64,000 nt of DNA, from assembly GCF_002879885.1 (NCBI RefSeq), contig NZ_PNYA01000006.1:224684-288683 (forward strand). The letters are read 5' to 3'. How positions within the stretch are numbered: position 1 is the first letter of the stretch; each line of letters opens with the position of its first letter. The position numbers were made by a program, and so were the translations under genes. The notes beneath the pieces were generated by a model. That model saw only the letters and a list, made by a program, of their open reading frames with translations. It was not told where the DNA came from and made no database searches. The stretch comes from Trinickia dabaoshanensis (GTDB lineage: Bacteria; Pseudomonadota; Gammaproteobacteria; Burkholderiales; Burkholderiaceae). Shown one piece after another: positions 1 to 9,144 of the stretch.

Positions 1-1
1 T

Positions 2-1609
2 GCCTGGTCGATTCGAGATCAGCTCGGCCACGTTTACGTGCACGGCGATTTCGCTGTCCCCGCGGGCGCACAAACGACCACGCTTTCATGCACCTCGACG
101 GCGAGCGGTTATTTCGCCATTTCGGCCTCGCTGACACACGACGGCGCAGCGCTGCCGTCGGCCGGTACGCGCCCGCAGGGCATTGCCACCTTCGGCATCT
201 TGCCGGACCTATCCGGAGTCATTCCCGCCGTTACCTATAAACACCAAGATCAACATCGCTTCGGCTTGCAGGGATTCAACGGCTGGACAGCGATGCTAAC
301 GAAGCTGGGCGTGTCACGCGTGATCGACGATCGGCAGTTGTCGGTCACGGAGCCCAAGGGGCCGAACACCTGGACATCGTCGCGCGCTCAGCTCAGCGCG
401 TCTTTCAAAAGCGGTGCCATCATGCGACTCGTTCGGCTCGACGGCATTCCCGCCTGGGCCAGCCCGACCGGCGCCTTCCAAGACGATGCCTATGCCCCTA
501 AGGATCTGGACTACTACCGGCAGTACATGGCCCGAGTGGGAGCCGAGACAGAGGCGATTCGCCAGGCCTACTTCCCCACGCAGCGGAACAACTACTATCA
601 AGTGACGTGGGAGCCGAATTGGAAGGACTCGTCGGCCAACTTCGTCGCGTTATATAAGGCGGTGTACACGGGCTTGCACTCGACGGACCCCAATGCGGTG
701 GTGATGGGCACCACGAGCCCCGACCCGGGCGAATGTTCGTGGTGCACGAGCGGATTCTTGCGACGGCACGCGTCGCTCGGATTGGGAAATTACATCGACG
801 GCGTCGCAACGCACGCTTATTACGGCCCCCACCCATCGTCGTCCGAACCGCCGGAGCAGTACGATACCGATCGCGATCCCGCCAAAGCCGCCAAGGCGCT
901 CGACCGGCAGATGCGCGCACTGCGCGCTCAGATGCAGGCGATCAAGCCTAATATGCCGCTATGGTCGACCGAACTGAGTATCGGCTACGACCCCGGCGCG
1001 GCATACGGCCCGAACTACCCGTCGGACAATCAACTGTACGCGCAGGCCGCGGTGGCGACCCGCGCTCACCTGATCGTCCTCGGCGAAGGTGCTCAAGTCA
1101 CCTACTTCTTCTTCGGGGCGGATTTCCCGAAGGAAATCGGTTTTGGCACGTTCTTCGATATCGTCGATGCGCAAGGCTCCTACACCCCGAAGGCCGTCAG
1201 CCCCAAGCCCGAAGCAATGGCATTCGCCGCGATGACCCGCATCATCGACGGCACGCAAACGCTCGGACGCCTGAACGGACTGCCCCAAACGGCCTACGGC
1301 TACGCCTTCCAGCAGTTGGGCGGCGGCGCCGTGATCACCGCCTTGTGGACGCACAACAACGCCAACTGGCCGACACCCGCGGGCTCGTATAGTCCGACCT
1401 CGAGCATGACTTACTCGCTCAAGGTGGATAACGCGGGAACGAACGGTACCGTGACCGTGCTCGACATGATGGGCAACCCCTACACCGTCGGCTACGTCAA
1501 CGGCACCGTGAAACTCACGCTGACCGAATCGCCCATCTACGTCGTGTCGAAAAACGCTTCGGTCATGTCGGCTCAGGTCACCGCCCCGGTCGGATACGCC
1601 GGCCAATAA
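2..1609 (+). CDS. Glycoside hydrolase-like protein, 5' truncated
   Basis: The reading frame is open to the left edge of the window (an in-frame GTG at 38 is not needed as a start), so the N-terminus lies outside. The visible 535 residues look like a beta-rich N-terminal part followed by a (beta/alpha)8 retaining glycosidase of the GH-A clan type. The likely acid/base Glu is in VTWEPNW and the likely nucleophile Glu in LWSTELSIGYD. A beta-sandwich-like tail follows (YSLKVDNAGTNGTVTVLDMM). It sits convergent with acyltransferase, polymerase and glycosyltransferase genes, so a role in trimming or releasing an exopolysaccharide is likely by context. Family number and substrate cannot be named from sequence alone. 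Confidence 0.7.
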   Translation, partial: AWSIRDQLGHVYVHGDFAVPAGAQTTTLSCTSTASGYFAISASLTHDGAALPSAGTRPQGIATFGILPDLSGVIPAVTYKHQDQHRFGLQGFNGWTAMLTKLGVSRVIDDRQLSVTEPKGPNTWTSSRAQLSASFKSGAIMRLVRLDGIPAWASPTGAFQDDAYAPKDLDYYRQYMARVGAETEAIRQAYFPTQRNNYYQVTWEPNWKDSSANFVALYKAVYTGLHSTDPNAVVMGTTSPDPGECSWCTSGFLRRHASLGLGNYIDGVATHAYYGPHPSSSEPPEQYDTDRDPAKAAKALDRQMRALRAQMQAIKPNMPLWSTELSIGYDPGAAYGPNYPSDNQLYAQAAVATRAHLIVLGEGAQVTYFFFGADFPKEIGFGTFFDIVDAQGSYTPKAVSPKPEAMAFAAMTRIIDGTQTLGRLNGLPQTAYGYAFQQLGGGAVITALWTHNNANWPTPAGSYSPTSSMTYSLKVDNAGTNGTVTVLDMMGNPYTVGYVNGTVKLTLTESPIYVVSKNASVMSAQVTAPVGYAGQ

Positions 1610-1678
1610 GCGTAATAGGCGCGATAAGTGCGATAAGCGCCGCGCCTCCCACATCGATGCCCGGGAGGCGGCGCGTGC

Positions 1679-2836
1679 TTAGGCGTCCGTCGCGACTCGG
1701 GCCCGGCCAGCCGGCTCGAGTCGAACCGTGCGAATCCCTCGCAAGATTCGCCGGCGCATGGGCTGCTCGAACCGCGTGAAGACGACGATGCTCATCACGA
1801 TGGCAAACACCAGGGCGATCCATCCGTTTCGTCCCGGCAGCCCAGCGATTTGCGCCCAATGCGCGAGCGGAACGTGGATCAGATAAAGCGAAAAGCTCGC
1901 TTCACCCAAGAGCACGAGCGGCCTTCGATTGAGCACCCCGAGCACCGGGCGCTCGAGCTGAGCCAATCCCAGAATCAGCGCGGTAAAGACGGGGGCCTCG
2001 AAAAAGAACGCGGGCATCGGTAGGCCGCTCACGGCGATACATGCGAGCACGATGAGCGCGCCGGCGATCAGCGCGATGCCACGGCGGTGCAACGATTCGC
2101 CGATGGCTTTCGCTCTCAGGTAGTAGAGCGCCGCCCCGACTCCCATCATGAATTCGGGAAAGTGCGTCAGGGGAAACTGATAAACGACGAATCCCGCTCT
2201 GTTGGCCGGTAAAAAGCGAATGACCGCCAAAATCCACGCTCCCTGTAAACACCACGCGGCCAAGCAAGTCATGAGCATCCGCCGATTGGACGTCGCACCG
2301 AAGCGCATCAGCAGCGATGGGAACACGGCGTAGAAGAACGCCTCGCAAGAAATACTCCACGCAGGACCATTCCACGGTTGATTGATCGCTGCAAGCGGGA
2401 ACCACCCTGTCAACAGCAGGAGCTGCGCCAAGAGACTTGCCCCCAACGACAGCCACTTGTGATCCTTTATCGCATACCACTGGGCCATCAAATTATCGTG
2501 ATGTCCGGCGACCACGTACGCGGTAACGGTCGCCGATAGCAACAGCGATAGCAACAGGACGGGGTAGACTCTGGCGAACCTGGCCAAATAGAACCGCGAG
2601 GTATTCAATCGAGTCGCCGGTTCGTAGTAGTTATAAGCTAGGACGAAGCCGGAGAGTACGAAGAAGAACGTGACCGCCGATCTTCCACCGTCGACGAATT
2701 TAAGGAAGAAGGCCGGCAGATGAAGAAAGCCCAAGGCCGTGAAGTGGCTCAACGCCACGGCCAACGCCGCGAAGAAGCGAGCGCTGGTCAACGACGCGAT
2801 CTGGCCGCCGGTTTTCAAGGTGTTGGCGGATGTCAT
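1679..2836 (-). CDS. Acyltransferase family 3 membrane protein
   Basis: This 385-residue integral membrane protein has about ten hydrophobic segments. The family's N-terminal His is in ALSHFTAL and the characteristic FFFVLSGF stretch follows near residue 60. Members of this family (OafA/NodX type) transfer acetyl or succinyl groups to sugars of lipopolysaccharide or exopolysaccharide. It is the last gene of a minus-strand run, 12 bp downstream of the polymerase gene, which supports decoration of the polymer made by this cluster. The acyl donor and target sugar are unknown. Length is normal for the family. Confidence 0.85.
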   Translation of the reverse strand: MTSANTLKTGGQIASLTSARFFAALAVALSHFTALGFLHLPAFFLKFVDGGRSAVTFFFVLSGFVLAYNYYEPATRLNTSRFYLARFARVYPVLLLSLLLSATVTAYVVAGHHDNLMAQWYAIKDHKWLSLGASLLAQLLLLTGWFPLAAINQPWNGPAWSISCEAFFYAVFPSLLMRFGATSNRRMLMTCLAAWCLQGAWILAVIRFLPANRAGFVVYQFPLTHFPEFMMGVGAALYYLRAKAIGESLHRRGIALIAGALIVLACIAVSGLPMPAFFFEAPVFTALILGLAQLERPVLGVLNRRPLVLLGEASFSLYLIHVPLAHWAQIAGLPGRNGWIALVFAIVMSIVVFTRFEQPMRRRILRGIRTVRLEPAGRARVATDA

Positions 2837-2848
2837 CGAATCTTCTCG

Positions 2849-4255
2849 TTAGGAATTGCGGGCTGCGGCATGCGTTCGAGCCAGGGCGCGACCGGCCGGC
2901 ACAGCCATGCCGAGGTCGTTCATGCCGCCGCTGGAAGCGAGCTTGTCATACCGCGTGAGTGCACGCGCCTCGCGGCGAACGATCGGCAAATACGCCATGA
3001 CGAAGATATAAGCGGCCGGTTCGCCTGCGATCGGCTCCGACACGAGCGCGGTCACTAAAATGGGCGCACAGGCCACCACCTTCCGCCAATTCGAGCGAGT
3101 CCCCGGCCGCCAACCCGATAAGGCCATGGCCTGGCAGGCAAAGCCGAAAATCCCGATCCCTCCAATACTGGAAAGCAGGCAAATACCGATATTGGACGAT
3201 TGACTGCTGTACACCCCGTATCCGAACGGGTTCTCTCCGGCCCGTTCGAGCCCTGTCGAAATCGCCTGCGACCGATCGGAAAGCGAGCTTCCGTGCGTGG
3301 CGGATTTGTCCTTCAAGCCGATATACGGCGTGTACATCGCCATGGGGTACACGGAGCCCAAAGCGATCACCGTCGCCATCACCCTCAATGCGAGAAAGCG
3401 CCGCGATGCGAGTATAAAGATCAGCCCTAGTGCCGAGGCAAGAAGTACGATCCCCAGGGAGGAAAACGTCAAGATAGAACCGGCGATAAGGCCGAGCATC
3501 ACGAGCTTGGAACGTCTCGTGAAGAATTCGTATATCAGGCAAAAACAGGCGATGGCCTGGTAGATCCCCGCCTCTCGAAAGAATCCGCAATAGCGGTCGA
3601 GCGTCACCGCTCCGGCGACAAAATCGGTGTACAGCATGGAAAGCGGGAAGTACACGGCCCCTACCGCCGCGGTCTGATCGATCGTGTCCGCCGAATAGCC
3701 CTTCACGTTCAACGTGAAGAGAAACAACGGATCTCGACTACCCAGCAATAGGGTCAAGAGAGTCGTCACGAGGGTCGAGAACCCGAGCAGCGAAACGACG
3801 GTACAAAATTGCCGGAAAAAGATCTGATTGGTGCGGGTGCTAAGTAGGAAGATCCCATACGGCACGAGAATGGCGATCGTGGTGAGAAGTTCCTTCGCCG
3901 CGAACCCCAAATTCGATCGATTGAACATCAGCGAGACCGGGCCTTCGTACAGCCAATACGCCAGCACCAAAAAAAAGAGGATCGCCATCTCGAAGCGCAA
4001 CCCCGGTTGCGTAGGAGCGCGTCTTTTCCAACTCGACAGAATGTACGCGCCCACGAGCGTCACCGACGCTACCATCGCAAGCCAAGTGAAGCTCTGGCCA
4101 AGCGCAGCCGGGCGCATCAGAAATAGATTCAAGACGAGCCCGAAACTGATCGTCGATTCGAGCCGGTCCAACCATTTCTCTTTCGAGGCGCCGGCGTCGG
4201 ACGTCTCGCCGCTCGCCTGCCTTCCCATCGCCCCTCGCTGGCGGGCCGTAGTCAT
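2849..4255 (-). CDS. O-antigen/EPS polymerase-like membrane protein (Wzy-type)
   Basis: A 468-residue polytopic membrane protein with roughly ten to twelve hydrophobic segments (for example FGLVLNLFLM, ILFFLVLAYWLY and SILTFSSLGIVLLASALG) and a large hydrophilic loop near the middle. This matches O-antigen ligase or Wzy polymerase topology, although primary sequence conservation in that family is poor. The ATG at 4255 is chosen because it overlaps the stop of the upstream glycosyltransferase as ATGA (4252-4255), a translational-coupling arrangement; the open frame runs further upstream but only inside that other gene. Assignment rests on topology and context. Confidence 0.7.
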   Translation of the reverse strand: MTTARQRGAMGRQASGETSDAGASKEKWLDRLESTISFGLVLNLFLMRPAALGQSFTWLAMVASVTLVGAYILSSWKRRAPTQPGLRFEMAILFFLVLAYWLYEGPVSLMFNRSNLGFAAKELLTTIAILVPYGIFLLSTRTNQIFFRQFCTVVSLLGFSTLVTTLLTLLLGSRDPLFLFTLNVKGYSADTIDQTAAVGAVYFPLSMLYTDFVAGAVTLDRYCGFFREAGIYQAIACFCLIYEFFTRRSKLVMLGLIAGSILTFSSLGIVLLASALGLIFILASRRFLALRVMATVIALGSVYPMAMYTPYIGLKDKSATHGSSLSDRSQAISTGLERAGENPFGYGVYSSQSSNIGICLLSSIGGIGIFGFACQAMALSGWRPGTRSNWRKVVACAPILVTALVSEPIAGEPAAYIFVMAYLPIVRREARALTRYDKLASSGGMNDLGMAVPAGRALARTHAAARNS

Positions 4256-5436
4256 AGTCGCCTCCCTCGGTACATCGCGAGCGCGTCGAGCAACGATTGC
4301 GTGGATCGGGTGATATGAAAGCGAGAAACGAAGCACTCTCTCGCACGAGCACGCATATCGGCCCACTCGTCCGCCGAAGTTTCGAGCCAGCGGCGCAGCA
4401 AACGCACGGCGCCGCCGAGGTCGTCCTTGTCGACGAAGCCGGCACGCCACTCGTCGATTTCGCGCCAGATATTGACCTTGTCGGTAATCAGCGTCGGTAG
4501 GCTTGCCGATAACGCCTCCGCCACCGATACGCCGAAGTTTTCCTGATGCGAGTGGAGCACGAACGCGTCCGATACGAGAAACGCGCCCCATTTGAGGTCG
4601 CCACCCAACATGCCCGTCCACGTCGTGCGCTCTGTCAGATGCAACTCGTCGCACAGCGCTCTCGTCGTCTTCGCGTATTCGCCGTCGTCCGGGCCGGCGA
4701 TGATCAGGTGGACATCGGCGACCTCCTCTTGCGGGGCATTTTGCAGGCACTCGGCAAGGGCCCTAAGCGTCAGGTCGATACCCTTCTTTTCGTGGATGCG
4801 CCCGAGAAACAACAAGCTGCGTTTTCCCCGCAGATGAGGGAAGCGCTCGAGGAAAATCTCTCGCTGCGTCTGCAAATCGCCCAATGCACCCGTCGTGCCG
4901 TAGTTGACGACATGCTCATTGCAGCGATACGGCCAGAAAGACCGATGCGCCAAGATCCGCTCTTCTTCGGACGTGAAGAAAACCGCGTTGGCGTCGCGCA
5001 GCACCGGATACTGCGCCCACGGCCAATAGAGGCATTTCTTCAGGTGCTTGAGCGGGTAGCGCTCCTTGAACCAAGGGTCGAGCATGCCGTGTGTGAAGAC
5101 ATAGTACGGCGTCGACGAACGGCGCAACGCTCGCCACACGCCGAGCGAGGCGTAATTCCAAATACCGTTGACGATGACGAGATCGTATTTCGCTTTGTTG
5201 GCTCGCAGCCACGGGACCAGTTTGGGAGCAAACCTGAACTTACCGATGCCGGGTCCGACCGCATGGCAGGTCAGTTCGCATTGCTCGACACAGCTATCGC
5301 GCGGGCCGTCGAGCGACACGATCTCGACGGTGTTGCCTCTGCGCCGATGTTCTCTTGCTGTCTGCAAGACGACTTCGATCGGGCCGCCGTAGCTACGATC
5401 CACCGTGAACATCACGTGAAGTATGCGCAAGCTCAT
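4252..5436 (-). CDS. Glycosyltransferase family 4-like protein
   Basis: This 394-residue GT-B fold protein begins MSLRILHVMFTVDRSYGGP, a typical GT4 N-terminus with a Gly-Gly donor loop. The C-terminal nucleotide-sugar domain carries SLLFLGRIHEKKGIDLTLRA and the E-x7-E region in HSHQENFGVSVAEALS. It would add a sugar from an NDP-sugar to a lipid-linked polysaccharide intermediate at the cytoplasmic face. It is separated by only 3 bp from the glycosyltransferase upstream and overlaps the polymerase downstream by 4 bp, so the three genes form one operon. Sugar specificity is not predictable. Confidence 0.85.
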   Translation of the reverse strand: MSLRILHVMFTVDRSYGGPIEVVLQTAREHRRRGNTVEIVSLDGPRDSCVEQCELTCHAVGPGIGKFRFAPKLVPWLRANKAKYDLVIVNGIWNYASLGVWRALRRSSTPYYVFTHGMLDPWFKERYPLKHLKKCLYWPWAQYPVLRDANAVFFTSEEERILAHRSFWPYRCNEHVVNYGTTGALGDLQTQREIFLERFPHLRGKRSLLFLGRIHEKKGIDLTLRALAECLQNAPQEEVADVHLIIAGPDDGEYAKTTRALCDELHLTERTTWTGMLGGDLKWGAFLVSDAFVLHSHQENFGVSVAEALSASLPTLITDKVNIWREIDEWRAGFVDKDDLGGAVRLLRRWLETSADEWADMRARARECFVSRFHITRSTQSLLDALAMYRGRRL

Positions 5437-5439
5437 AAA

Positions 5440-6675
5440 TCATATAGGAGTTGGTATGGTTTTGACATCGGGCCCGGCGATCGTCAATGCGGATCGCACA
5501 GTCTTCTTGAAGTTACTGACCGTATGGCCCGCGAGAAGCTTGCGGCCGTCCGATTCTCGAGCCGGTTCGTATTCCCGATCGAGAGCGAAGACTTCATCGA
5601 TAGCGGCGTTGATAGCCGGAATCGACAAGTCGTCCAGCACCGGTCCGAGCCGATCCTGTTTGGCGAACCATCCGATGAGCCCGAAAGGCGAGGCCAGAAC
5701 GGCTTTACCGTATCGATAGGCCTGCACGAGGACGGCACTCATACCGTAGTGCCCCTTGTAGCCCACCCAAACGGCGTCGCACGCGCAAAAGAGATCGGCT
5801 TCCATTTCGGATGAAATGAAATGGTCGAATACGACGACTCGCTCTTTCGAACGACTCCCAAGCGCCTTCAAAAACGCGCGAATGTCATCGTTTTGCTTGC
5901 CTGCGATCACGATGACGAGCGGCATGTCTCGTGTCATGCAGGCGTTGACCAGTTCCTTGACTCCTTTGCGGTCCGTGATCGCCCCATAGACCAAAATCAT
6001 GCGCTCAGTGCCGATGCCGAGCCGCTCCCTCGCCTCGTCGCGCCCAACCGTTCCCCCTTCGGGGAACGGATCCGCGAGATAGAGAACCGCCGGCGAATGC
6101 TTGGCTAGACTCGTATTCGCATGCCAGCCGGGAAGAGTGGGATCGATCGTCAACACCGCGGACAGATTTCCCCGCCGCAACGCCCAAGAAAAAAGCTGCT
6201 TCTTCGCGTAATCGACGAGGGGGCGAGCGGGGACGTTCACGCCCATTTCGCGATGATGGAACGTCTGACGCATCACGACGCAGAACCAGGGCGACTTACC
6301 GAACGGGGAGCCGAGAAACGCGACGGCGTTGAGAATGTAGTCACCGAAAGGAACGACGACGATATCCACCGGTTCGGATCGGGTCACCTCGCGGTACACC
6401 CAGGCAAACCTGGCGTAAAAGGAGAAGTCCTCTTTGGCGAGTCCCAATAGCCGGTTCGCGATGGAAGGACGCCGTTGGTCCTCGCGATGCCAAAGCACGT
6501 GGACGTCCGCGCGGCCCGCTTGATAAGCTTCGATCAGAGCATGCTTGCAGTTCGAAGCGTCGGTGGCCACGACGCACTCGTATCCCGCCTCGATGAGCGC
6601 TTCCACGGCCCATTGGACATATCGCCAGCGATGGCCCGAAAAGTCCGGCTCAATGACAAGGGCGCGCGGTTTCAT
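5440..6675 (-). CDS. Glycosyltransferase, GT-B fold
   Basis: This 411-residue protein starts MKPRALVIEPDFSGHRWRYV. It has the two-domain GT-B layout: a C-terminal Rossmann half with MILVYGAITDRKGVKELVNA and a donor-site stretch DAVWVGYKGHYGMSAVLVQA in place of a canonical E-x7-E. It therefore looks like a divergent GT4-type enzyme of polysaccharide synthesis. Its ATG overlaps the TGA of a decayed upstream glycosyltransferase frame as ATGA (6672-6675). This suggests it was once translationally coupled to a gene that has since been lost. Donor and acceptor are unknown. Confidence 0.75.
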   Translation of the reverse strand: MKPRALVIEPDFSGHRWRYVQWAVEALIEAGYECVVATDASNCKHALIEAYQAGRADVHVLWHREDQRRPSIANRLLGLAKEDFSFYARFAWVYREVTRSEPVDIVVVPFGDYILNAVAFLGSPFGKSPWFCVVMRQTFHHREMGVNVPARPLVDYAKKQLFSWALRRGNLSAVLTIDPTLPGWHANTSLAKHSPAVLYLADPFPEGGTVGRDEARERLGIGTERMILVYGAITDRKGVKELVNACMTRDMPLVIVIAGKQNDDIRAFLKALGSRSKERVVVFDHFISSEMEADLFCACDAVWVGYKGHYGMSAVLVQAYRYGKAVLASPFGLIGWFAKQDRLGPVLDDLSIPAINAAIDEVFALDREYEPARESDGRKLLAGHTVSNFKKTVRSALTIAGPDVKTIPTPI

Positions 6676-6920
6676 TTCGATATCCGAATATCATCGGCCA
6701 TTGCCGGCATATGCGCGGCAAACACCGCGTCGCCGGCTTGGGAATCCGATATATAAATTACTTTGAAGCGGTGCATGAGCATCCTGAGCACACAGAGAAA
6801 CACAATGGCCGGTTTTAACGAACTCTATCTTTCCCCCGGCTGGCCGCATGCCGCTGCGGCACAGGACCGCGAGGGACGTGATAGCCGCTCATATTGCCGA
6901 TAACGAATTCGGATACGCAT
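6672..6920 (-). pseudogene. Remnant of a glycosyltransferase paralogous to the gene at 7180-8340
   Basis: The minus strand from 6920 reads MRI[+1]QFVIGNMSGYHVPR once one extra base is removed. This matches the start of the intact neighbour (MRIQFVIGNLSDYHVPR). After a deletion corresponding to roughly 90-100 codons, an in-frame stretch reads IVFLCVLRMLMHRFKVIYIS, paralleling SIYLCLLRTILRRFRLVYMS of the intact enzyme, and then runs to a TGA at 6672-6674. The C-terminal catalytic half is missing and a TAG interrupts the middle. Even the upstream DNA is similar: AAAAATGGCCGA near 7040 and near 8424. The rest of the 6921-7179 gap shows no convincing gene. Confidence 0.75.
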
Positions 6921-7179
6921 GAATTACCGATAGTGCCGAAGCAACGCCGATTTCTATCGGGCATACATACGCTTTTGGCTCGACCGGCATTCCGGTTGAC
7001 AGAAATATGCCGCGCTGCAAAATGCGATGCAACAACAGCTTTAAAAATGGCCGAATACGCCTAAGCTCATACTTGGAATCGGTCGCGGCAGGAGCCGCAA
7101 CTGCCAAACGATCCACCCCTGACGGGTGTCTTTTTCTCGGCTGCTCGCCGGCGGCTAGCGACCGTTCGCTCGCGCTGAG

Positions 7180-8340
7180 TCAACGAGCGCCAACGGCCCC
7201 CGCCAGCGCCAGCAGGTTCTCGGCGAAGAGTTCGGGCGTCCAGCGGCTGATCGTCTTCTCGGCTTGAGTGGCAAACCGTTCGCGCAGCGTTCGGTCGGTA
7301 CCGAGTCGCCGCATCTTGTCCGCGAGTTGATCGACGTCACCAGGGCGCACCACGAATCCGTTGACGCCGTCGTGAACCAACTCGTTCGCACAGCCGCAGG
7401 TTTCAGACACGATCGCGGGCCGCCCGGAAGCCATCGCCTCGTTGACACAGAGCCCCCACTGATCGAATTCGCTGGCCAATACAACGAAATCGGACAATGC
7501 GTAAAAAGCCGGCATATCGCGATTGAGGACTTCGGTAACGATCCGCACTTGCTCGGATAAACCGAGCCGTTCGATCTGGGCGCGAATCGCTTGCTCCTGT
7601 GGACCTCGCCCGACGATTACCAGGCCGACACCTTGTTCGCCGAGCCCCGATTTCGCGAATGCATCGATCACGACCGGGACGTTCTTGCGCTCGACGAAAC
7701 GACTGACGCACAGCACGTATCGCGACGGCAAGTCGAAGCGCTCTCGCGAGCCGGATGCATTGGCGCGAACCCGCTCCGCGGTTTCACGAAAGTAGGCGAC
7801 ATCGATGACATCGAAGCCGACTCGTGATCGCTGCATCGGAATGCCGAGCGATTGGGCGTAAAGGCGGTGCTTTTCGCCGGCGACCAACGCTCCATCGAAA
7901 CGAGACACGAGGAGCCGTTTCAGAGCTTCCTTGACGCGGTGCCGCTTGCCGTCGTCGTGCTTCGAGTCGGACATATAAACGAGCCGGAAGCGGCGCAAGA
8001 TCGTCCGTAGCAAGCACAGATAGATCGAGTAACTCGTGTGATAGCCGAGCGTGATGACGAAGTCGGGCCGCGTCGCACGGACGATCGCGCCTACCTTGGC
8101 GGCGACGAGGAGCCAATGCTTACGTTCACCGGGCGCGTTCTTGAAGACCGTCACCGTTTCGGGTGGCGCGTCCTGCATGAATGCGACTCGAGCGCTTTGC
8201 GGGTACTCGTAAAAATTATTGCTGTCGTAGAGTTCGATGAGCGAAACATCGAACCCGCGGCTTAACGCCAACTTCAACAGTGCCCGATATCGCGGGACGT
8301 GATAATCGCTCAAGTTGCCGATGACGAATTGGATACGCAT
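7180..8340 (-). CDS. Glycosyltransferase family 4 protein
   Basis: This 386-residue GT-B glycosyltransferase begins MRIQFVIGNLSDYHVPRYRA. The C-terminal domain has YVLCVSRFVERKNVPVVIDA, a GRGP turn and the family E-x7-E region in LASEFDQWGLCVNEAMASGR, where the two Glu side chains contact the NDP-sugar. The ATG at 8340 is preferred over an upstream TTG at 8415 because alignment to the decayed paralogue also begins at this methionine. It stands alone, about 500 bp from the rest of the polysaccharide operon, with the remnant copy between. It ends the locus next to the core gene coaD. Confidence 0.85.
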   Translation of the reverse strand: MRIQFVIGNLSDYHVPRYRALLKLALSRGFDVSLIELYDSNNFYEYPQSARVAFMQDAPPETVTVFKNAPGERKHWLLVAAKVGAIVRATRPDFVITLGYHTSYSIYLCLLRTILRRFRLVYMSDSKHDDGKRHRVKEALKRLLVSRFDGALVAGEKHRLYAQSLGIPMQRSRVGFDVIDVAYFRETAERVRANASGSRERFDLPSRYVLCVSRFVERKNVPVVIDAFAKSGLGEQGVGLVIVGRGPQEQAIRAQIERLGLSEQVRIVTEVLNRDMPAFYALSDFVVLASEFDQWGLCVNEAMASGRPAIVSETCGCANELVHDGVNGFVVRPGDVDQLADKMRRLGTDRTLRERFATQAEKTISRWTPELFAENLLALAGAVGAR

Positions 8341-8542
8341 AGCTAGCGCGAGAGTAGGCGTTGTGGTTACATTTTTGCTCGCGCTAGGATAGATCGCCGT
8401 ACTTATACGACGCAATTGCGGACGAAAAAATGGCCGATAACCCCTAATAGGCGCTCGCCAATGGCGGCGATTTCACTGCCTCGATCTTCGTTCGTCGAGC
8501 GGGCGACCCAGACCGATTCGCCAAGTTCACAGACGCAAGCGT

Positions 8543-9037
8543 CTACGACCCTTTCGTCATTTCCGCCACCTTCTCGGTCAGCCATTTTTCGACCGAAGGG
8601 AAGACGAACTTGCTGACGTCGCCGCCAAGCTGCGCGATCTCGCGCACGATCGTACCGGAGATGAATTGATATTGATCCGACGGCGTCATGAACATCGTCT
8701 CGACGTCGGGCAACAGGTAGCGGTTCATCCCCGCCATCTGAAACTCGTACTCGAAATCGGACACGGCGCGCAGCCCGCGAACGATGACGCGCGCGTTGTT
8801 GGCCCGCACGAAGTCTTTGAGCAAACCCTTGAAGCTCATGATCTGGACATTCGGATAATGGCCCAAGACCTCTTGCGCGATGTCGAGGCGCTCCTGCAGC
8901 GTGAAGAACGGCTTCTTGTTGCGGCTATCGGCGACGCCGACGACGAGCGTATCGAAAATGCTCGACGCACGCCGAACGAGGTCTTCATGACCGCGCGTAA
9001 GCGGATCGAACGTACCCGGGTACACGGCGACTACCAT
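8543..9037 (-). CDS. coaD: Pantetheine-phosphate adenylyltransferase
   Basis: CoaD (PPAT) transfers AMP from ATP to 4'-phosphopantetheine, giving dephospho-CoA, the penultimate step of coenzyme A synthesis in the cytoplasm. The 164-residue protein has the nucleotidyltransferase signature [16 protein letters not shown] near the N-terminus and the [10 protein letters not shown] motif near residue 130. Length is typical. It lies just downstream of rsmD on the same strand, the usual Burkholderia order. The polysaccharide locus begins immediately beyond it, so coaD marks the boundary between core and accessory DNA. Confidence 0.97.
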   Translation of the reverse strand: MVVAVYPGTFDPLTRGHEDLVRRASSIFDTLVVGVADSRNKKPFFTLQERLDIAQEVLGHYPNVQIMSFKGLLKDFVRANNARVIVRGLRAVSDFEYEFQMAGMNRYLLPDVETMFMTPSDQYQFISGTIVREIAQLGGDVSKFVFPSVEKWLTEKVAEMTKGS

Positions 9038-9144
9038 CGACCATCTCCTGTCATCATCTTCGTTTGAGACGCGGGCATGCTACGCCGCCCGGCCTTGACG
9101 CGGCTTACCGTGGCCGACGTCTCTATTCCTGCCGAAAACGCGCA

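Noticed and set aside
4256..4750. N-terminal extension of the polymerase frame upstream of 4255
   Set aside because: The extension lies wholly inside the glycosyltransferase gene on the same strand and has low-complexity Arg-rich content. The ATGA overlap gives a natural start.
7111..7135. Terminator hairpin CACCC/GGGTG with a T-run
   Set aside because: The T-run is on the plus strand, where no gene precedes it, and the stem is only 5 bp.
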